This document shows positions 6,064 through 9,261 of a DNA stretch of 9,261 bases, in pieces. Each line of letters opens with the position of its first letter. Position 1 is the first letter of the stretch. A program made the translations under genes and the position numbers. A model generated the notes under the pieces. That model saw only the letters and a list, made by a program, of their open reading frames with translations. It was not told where the DNA came from and did not search any database. The stretch covers positions 1 to 9,261 of the forward strand of contig JAGQTR010000165.1 in the NCBI GenBank assembly GCA_020438915.1, written 5' to 3'. This DNA is from Mycobacterium sp. Lineage in GTDB: Bacteria > Actinomycetota > Actinomycetes > Mycobacteriales > Mycobacteriaceae.

Positions 6064-6992
6064 TGACCACACGTTCCATGCCGGTTCCCGAGGGCCTGGC
6101 CGGCATGCGGGTCGATGCCGGCCTGGCCCGGCTGCTCGGTCTGTCGCGCACTGCCGCCGCGGCGCTGGCCGAGGGCGGTGACGTCGAGCTCGACGGCGCC
6201 CTCGCGGGCAAGTCCGACAAGCTGATCGCGGGTGGCTGGTTGGAGGTTCGGCTTCCCGAGGCGCCGGCCCCGGTGCAGAACACGCCCGTCGACATCGAGG
6301 GAATGTCGATCCTGTACGCCGACGATGACATCGTGGCTGTCGACAAGCCACCCGGGGTGGCCGCGCACGCAACCGTCGGCTGGCATGGTCCCACGGTGCT
6401 GGGCGGGCTGGCTGCGGCGGGTTTCCGGATCAGCACCTCGGGAATCCACGAGCGCCAGGGCATCGTGCACCGGCTGGACGTCGGTACCTCCGGGGTGATG
6501 GTGGTGGCGTTGTCGGAGCGGGCGTACACGCTGCTCAAGCGCGCCTTCAAGCAGCGCACCGTCCAGAAGCGCTACCACGCGCTCGTCCAGGGACACCCGG
6601 ACCCGTCCAGCGGAACCATCGACGCGCCGATCGGTCGCCACCGCGGCAACGACTGGAAGTTCGCCGTCGTGGAGGGGGGCAGACCCAGCGTGACCCACTA
6701 CGACACGTTGGAGGCGCACCAGGCTGCCAGCCTGTTGGACATCGAGCTCGAGACCGGCCGCACCCACCAGATCAGGGTCCACTTCGCGGCATTGCATCAC
6801 CCGTGCTGTGGTGACCTGACCTACGGAGCCGATCCGACTCTGGCGAAAAGACTGGGACTGGAACGTCAGTGGCTGCACGCCCGGTTCCTGGGGTTTGCGC
6901 ACCCCGCCGACGGTCGGCGCATCGAGGTCACCAGTCCGTACCCCGCCGACCTGCAACATGCGTTGGACGGCCTCCGCCGTTACGACCTGTGA
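6063..6992 (+). CDS. RluD/RluA-family pseudouridine synthase (Rv1540 orthologue)
   Basis: This 309-residue enzyme isomerises uridine to pseudouridine in structured RNA, probably rRNA. An S4-like RNA-binding domain spans about 14-65 (MRVDAGLARLLGLSRTAAA). The catalytic domain starts with ILYADDDIVAVDKPPGV (83-99). The catalytic aspartate is D139 in HRLDVGTSG (136-144). QKRYHALVQG (168-177) and RTHQIRVHF (233-241) are the remaining family motifs, and LHA (271-273) is also typical. These features fit the RluA/RluC/RluD group. Which rRNA position it modifies cannot be read from sequence, so no specific rlu letter is assigned. Its ATG overlaps the lspA TGA, so the pair is probably one operon, as in M. 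tuberculosis (Rv1539-Rv1540). A 17-bp tandem duplication begins at its last codons. Confidence 0.95.
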   Translation: MTTRSMPVPEGLAGMRVDAGLARLLGLSRTAAAALAEGGDVELDGALAGKSDKLIAGGWLEVRLPEAPAPVQNTPVDIEGMSILYADDDIVAVDKPPGVAAHATVGWHGPTVLGGLAAAGFRISTSGIHERQGIVHRLDVGTSGVMVVALSERAYTLLKRAFKQRTVQKRYHALVQGHPDPSSGTIDAPIGRHRGNDWKFAVVEGGRPSVTHYDTLEAHQAASLLDIELETGRTHQIRVHFAALHHPCCGDLTYGADPTLAKRLGLERQWLHARFLGFAHPADGRRIEVTSPYPADLQHALDGLRRYDL

Positions 6993-7027
6993 GCCGGTAC
7001 GCCGTGTGAGCCGGTACGCCGTGTGAG
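6988..7027 (+). repeat. 17-bp tandem duplication at pseudouridine synthase/rarD junction
   Basis: The unit TGTGAGCCGGTACGCCG occurs twice without mismatch (6988-7004 and 7005-7021), followed by a partial third copy TGTGAG (7022-7027). The first copy contains the TGA stop of the pseudouridine synthase (6990-6992). The partial third copy contains the GTG at 7023, the likely start of rarD. The unit length is not a multiple of three, so each added copy changes the register between the two genes. Confidence 0.92.
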
Positions 7028-7898
7028 GTCAGGGATGCTGTTCGCCGTTGGCGCATACGGCATGTGGGGGATGTTCCCGGCTTTTTTCCCATTGCTGAAG
7101 CCCGCGGGCGCGGTTGAAGTGCTGGCGCACCGGATCATCTGGAGCTTCGTGCTGATGCTGCTGGTGGTCGCCGCGGTTGGTCGGTTCGGTGACCTGAAGT
7201 CGATCACCGGACGCGTCTGGCTGCTGCTGACCGCGGCCGCAGCGCTCATCTCCGTCAACTGGGTCATCTACGTCTACGCGGTGAACAACGGCCACGTCGT
7301 CGACGCCGCGCTCGGGTATTTCATCAACCCGTTGGTGTCGGTCGCGCTCGGTCTGCTGATCTTCGGGGAGAAACTGAACCGCTGGCAGTTCGCCGCGTTG
7401 GCGGTCGCGGTCGCGGCGGTGGCCATCCTGGCGGTAAGCGTGGGCTCACAGCCGGTGATCAGTATCGGTCTCGCGCTGTCGTTCGGGGTGTACGGCGCGG
7501 TGAAGAAGCTGGTGCCGACCGATCCGCGGGTCAGCGTTGGTGTCGAAGCGGGTCTGGCCGCACCCTTCGCGCTGGCCTATGTCGTCGCCCTGGGAGCCAC
7601 CGGTCATGGGACGCTCGCCGGTCACGGCGGCGGGCACATCATCCTGATGATCCTGGCGGGCGTACTCACGGCGATGCCGTTGTTGTTGTTCGCCGCTGCG
7701 GCGCAGCGGCTGGAAATGGTGTCGTTGGGGCTGCTGTTCTATTTGACGCCGGCGATGCAGTTGATGTGGGGGGTGCTGGTCGGTCATGAGTCGATGCCGC
7801 CGACGCGCTGGTTGGGATTCGGGCTGATCTGGGTAGCGCTCGCGTTGTTCAGCGTCGATGCGGTACGCCGCGCGCGCGGCGTACGGCTCGACCGATGA
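7023..7898 (+). CDS. rarD: RarD-type EamA-family transporter (drug/metabolite transporter superfamily)
   Basis: This 291-residue protein resembles E. coli RarD, a ten-helix inner-membrane protein with two EamA halves (about 1-140 and 145-285). Matching segments include RSGMLFAVGAYGMWGMFPAF (2-21), AHRIIWSF (35-42), NWVIYVYAVNNGHVVDAALG (79-98) and YFINPLVSVALGLLIFGEKL (99-118). Later matches are ALSFGVYGAVKKL (151-163) and FGLIWVALALFSVDA (266-280). The substrate is not known; RarD was originally linked to chloramphenicol sensitivity, and export of small metabolites is the usual guess. The GTG at 7023 keeps the RSG residues shared with RarD (RQG). The ATG at 7035 is an alternative with a better ribosome-binding site (GAGG at 7025-7028, 6-base spacing). 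The gene lies 30 bp after the pseudouridine synthase and 66 bp before dnaE1. In H37Rv this slot holds other genes (Rv1541c to Rv1546). Confidence 0.9.
   Translation: MRSGMLFAVGAYGMWGMFPAFFPLLKPAGAVEVLAHRIIWSFVLMLLVVAAVGRFGDLKSITGRVWLLLTAAAALISVNWVIYVYAVNNGHVVDAALGYFINPLVSVALGLLIFGEKLNRWQFAALAVAVAAVAILAVSVGSQPVISIGLALSFGVYGAVKKLVPTDPRVSVGVEAGLAAPFALAYVVALGATGHGTLAGHGGGHIILMILAGVLTAMPLLLFAAAAQRLEMVSLGLLFYLTPAMQLMWGVLVGHESMPPTRWLGFGLIWVALALFSVDAVRRARGVRLDR
7863..7884. repeat. Perfect 22-bp palindrome inside the 3' end of rarD
   Basis: GTACGCCGCGC is followed immediately by its exact reverse complement GCGCGGCGTAC, with no central spacer. It is read as part of VRRARGVR near the C-terminus of RarD. 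It is too long to expect by chance, although the high GC and Arg/Ala codons (CGC, GCG) make such runs easier to form. Confidence 0.9.
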
Positions 7899-7908
7899 AC
7901 CGGTCGAG
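7887..7908 (+). terminator. Candidate hairpin terminator spanning the rarD stop codon
   Basis: CTCGACCG (7887-7894) and CGGTCGAG (7901-7908) form a perfect 8-bp stem, and the rarD TGA lies in the 6-nt loop ATGAAC. No U-tract follows (ACACGCAACG). It follows the 22-bp palindrome by 2 bases, so together they form a strong double-dyad structure 56 bp before dnaE1. Confidence 0.5.
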
Positions 7909-7949
7909 ACACGCAACGCGACACGCCGTGCGCTGTCGGTGGCCGGTCA

Positions 7950-7955
7950 TAGACT
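7950..7955 (+). promoter_or_regulatory. Putative -10 element of dnaE1, leaderless position
   Basis: TAGACT fits TANNNT and ends 9 bases before the dnaE1 ATG at 7965. The bases between (GGCGTCCCT) contain no Shine-Dalgarno, so a transcript with a 0-3 base leader is likely. No clear -35 is seen at 17-18 bp. Confidence 0.5.
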
Positions 7956-7964
7956 GGCGTCCCT

Positions 7965-9261
7965 ATGAGTGATTCTTCCGGCGTCTCTTCAGGGTCCTCA
8001 GGGTCTTTTGTTCACCTGCATAACCACACCGAGTACTCGATGCTCGACGGTGCCGCCAAGATCAGCCCGATGCTGGCCGAGGCGCAGCGGCTGGACATGC
8101 CCGCGGTGGGTATGACCGATCACGGAAACATGTTCGGCGCCAGCGAGTTCTACAACAAGGCGACCGAGGTGGGCATCAAGCCGATCATCGGTGTCGAGGC
8201 CTACATAGCTCCGGCCTCCCGTTTCGAGACCAAACGGGTCCTCTGGGGTGACCCGAGCCAGAAGGGTGATGACGTCTCCGGCAGCGGGGCCTACACCCAC
8301 ATGACGATGGTCGCTGAAAATGCGACCGGGTTGCGCAACCTGTTCAAGCTGTCCTCACTGGCGTCGTTCGAGGGTCAACTCGGCAAGTGGTCGCGCATGG
8401 ACGCCGAGTTGATCGCCGAGCACGCCGAGGGCATCATCGCCACCACCGGCTGCCCGTCCGGCGAGGTCCAGACCCGACTGCGCCTCGGTCACGAGCGCGA
8501 GGCTCTCGAGGCGGCCGCCAAGTGGCGGGAGATCTTCGGTCCGGAGAACTTCTTCCTGGAGTTGATGGATCATGGCCTCGATATCGAGCGACGGGTCCGC
8601 GATGGGCTCCTCGACGTGGGCAGGAAGCTGTCGATTCCGCCGCTGGCCACCAACGACTGTCACTACGTCACCCGCGACCACGCGCACAACCACGAGGCGC
8701 TGCTGTGCGTGCAGACCGGAAAGACCCTTTCCGATCCCGCCAGGTTCAAGTTCGACGGCGACGGCTATTTCCTCAAGACCGCCGCCGAAATGCGCGCGCT
8801 GTGGGACGACCAGGTGCCCGGTGCCTGCGATTCGACCCTGGTGATCGCCGAACGGGTGCAGTCCTACGCCGAGCTGTGGAAGCCGCACGACCGGATGCCG
8901 ATCTTCCCGGTGCCCGATGGCTACACCCAGGAGACCTGGTTACACCACGAGGTCACCGAGGGGCTGCGGCGGCGGTTCCCGTCGGGCGTCGGCCAGAACT
9001 ACACCGACCGCGCCGACTACGAGATCAAGGTCATCTGCGACAAGGGGTTCCCCTCCTACTTCCTGATCGTGGCCGACCTGATCAACTACGCTCGCTCGGT
9101 CGACATTCGGGTGGGGCCGGGCCGCGGTTCGGCGGCCGGCTCACTGGTGGCCTACGCGCTGGGCATCACCAACATCGATCCGATTCCGCACGGTCTGCTG
9201 TTTGAGCGCTTTCTCAACCCGGAGCGGCCGTCGGCACCCGACATCGACATCGACTTCGACG
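7965..9261 (+). CDS. dnaE1: DNA polymerase III alpha subunit DnaE1, N-terminal 432 residues (3' end outside window)
   Basis: This is the C-family replicative polymerase; the frame is open to the window end. The N-terminal PHP domain (about 14-285) keeps all nine metal-binding positions: H17 and H19 in HLHNHTEYS, D28, H53 in MTDHGNMFG, E78 in GVEAY, H112, C163 in TTGCPSGE, D231 and H233 in NDCHYVT. In M. tuberculosis this PHP site is an active 3'-5' proofreading exonuclease, so the same is inferred here. The polymerase palm begins afterwards, with GPGRGSAAGSLVAYALGIT (384-402) and PDIDIDFD (425-432), which holds two of the catalytic aspartates (D428, D430) just before the sequence stops. Total length is expected near 1180 residues. 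The ATG at 7965 gives MSDSSGVSSGSSGSFVHLH, a Ser/Gly leader slightly longer than that of M. tuberculosis DnaE1. No Shine-Dalgarno is present. Confidence 0.97.
   Translation, partial: MSDSSGVSSGSSGSFVHLHNHTEYSMLDGAAKISPMLAEAQRLDMPAVGMTDHGNMFGASEFYNKATEVGIKPIIGVEAYIAPASRFETKRVLWGDPSQKGDDVSGSGAYTHMTMVAENATGLRNLFKLSSLASFEGQLGKWSRMDAELIAEHAEGIIATTGCPSGEVQTRLRLGHEREALEAAAKWREIFGPENFFLELMDHGLDIERRVRDGLLDVGRKLSIPPLATNDCHYVTRDHAHNHEALLCVQTGKTLSDPARFKFDGDGYFLKTAAEMRALWDDQVPGACDSTLVIAERVQSYAELWKPHDRMPIFPVPDGYTQETWLHHEVTEGLRRRFPSGVGQNYTDRADYEIKVICDKGFPSYFLIVADLINYARSVDIRVGPGRGSAAGSLVAYALGITNIDPIPHGLLFERFLNPERPSAPDIDIDFD
7986..8003 (+). repeat. 9-bp tandem repeat coding for Ser-Ser-Gly in the DnaE1 leader
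   Basis: TCTTCAGGG (7986-7994) and TCCTCAGGG (7995-8003) differ at one base and encode SSG-SSG, with a related SSG just upstream (residues 4-6). This looks like a small slippage expansion in the flexible N-terminal leader before the PHP domain. Confidence 0.6.

Noticed and set aside
5736..6959. 407-codon open frame antisense to lspA and the pseudouridine synthase
   Set aside because: Shadow of two conserved genes; composition is His/Gln/Arg-rich with no motif or ribosome-binding site.

Overview
The window is a high-GC (about two thirds G+C by eye) actinobacterial chromosome segment. Its gene order and protein sequences point to a mycobacterium, most likely a non-tuberculous, Mycolicibacterium-type species. 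The series ileS, dinX, ansA (reverse), lspA and an RluD-type pseudouridine synthase matches Rv1536, Rv1537, Rv1538c, Rv1539 and Rv1540 of M. tuberculosis H37Rv as I remember it. dnaE1 (Rv1547) lies a little further along in both. Two genes do not belong to that H37Rv order: a reverse-strand DUF4407-like membrane protein between ileS and dinX, and a RarD-type EamA transporter between the pseudouridine synthase and dnaE1.

Layout: 1-1223 is the 3' end of ileS (+). 1244-2983 is the DUF4407-like membrane/coiled-coil protein (-), convergent with ileS. 2984-3144 is a divergent intergenic region. 3145-4509 is dinX, DNA polymerase IV (+). 4536-5438 is ansA, L-asparaginase (-), convergent with dinX. 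5439-5481 is a very short divergent interval. 5482-6063 (lspA), 6063-6992 (pseudouridine synthase) and 7023-7898 (rarD-like) form a tight co-directional run. 7965-9261 is the 5' part of dnaE1, the replicative polymerase, cut by the window end. Coding density is very high. The only gap over 100 bp is 2984-3144, and no RNA gene, CRISPR array, prophage or IS element is visible.

Most genes are housekeeping: isoleucyl-tRNA charging, lipoprotein maturation, RNA pseudouridylation, asparagine catabolism, replication and translesion synthesis. They are neighbours rather than one pathway. lspA and the pseudouridine synthase overlap by one base and are probably co-translated.

The unusual material lies in the accessory parts. 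The DUF4407-like protein has an extracytoplasmic coiled-coil loop with a cysteine pair, and its 3' end carries a 15-bp repeat array that encodes degenerate pentapeptides. A 17-bp tandem duplication separates the pseudouridine synthase from rarD. A perfect 22-bp palindrome followed by a hairpin sits at the end of rarD. DinX carries a C-terminal module that resembles Tudor/CarD-type domains. Both polymerase genes have a -10-like hexamer placed for a leaderless mRNA. I do not see a clear new multi-gene system; the best leads are these local features.
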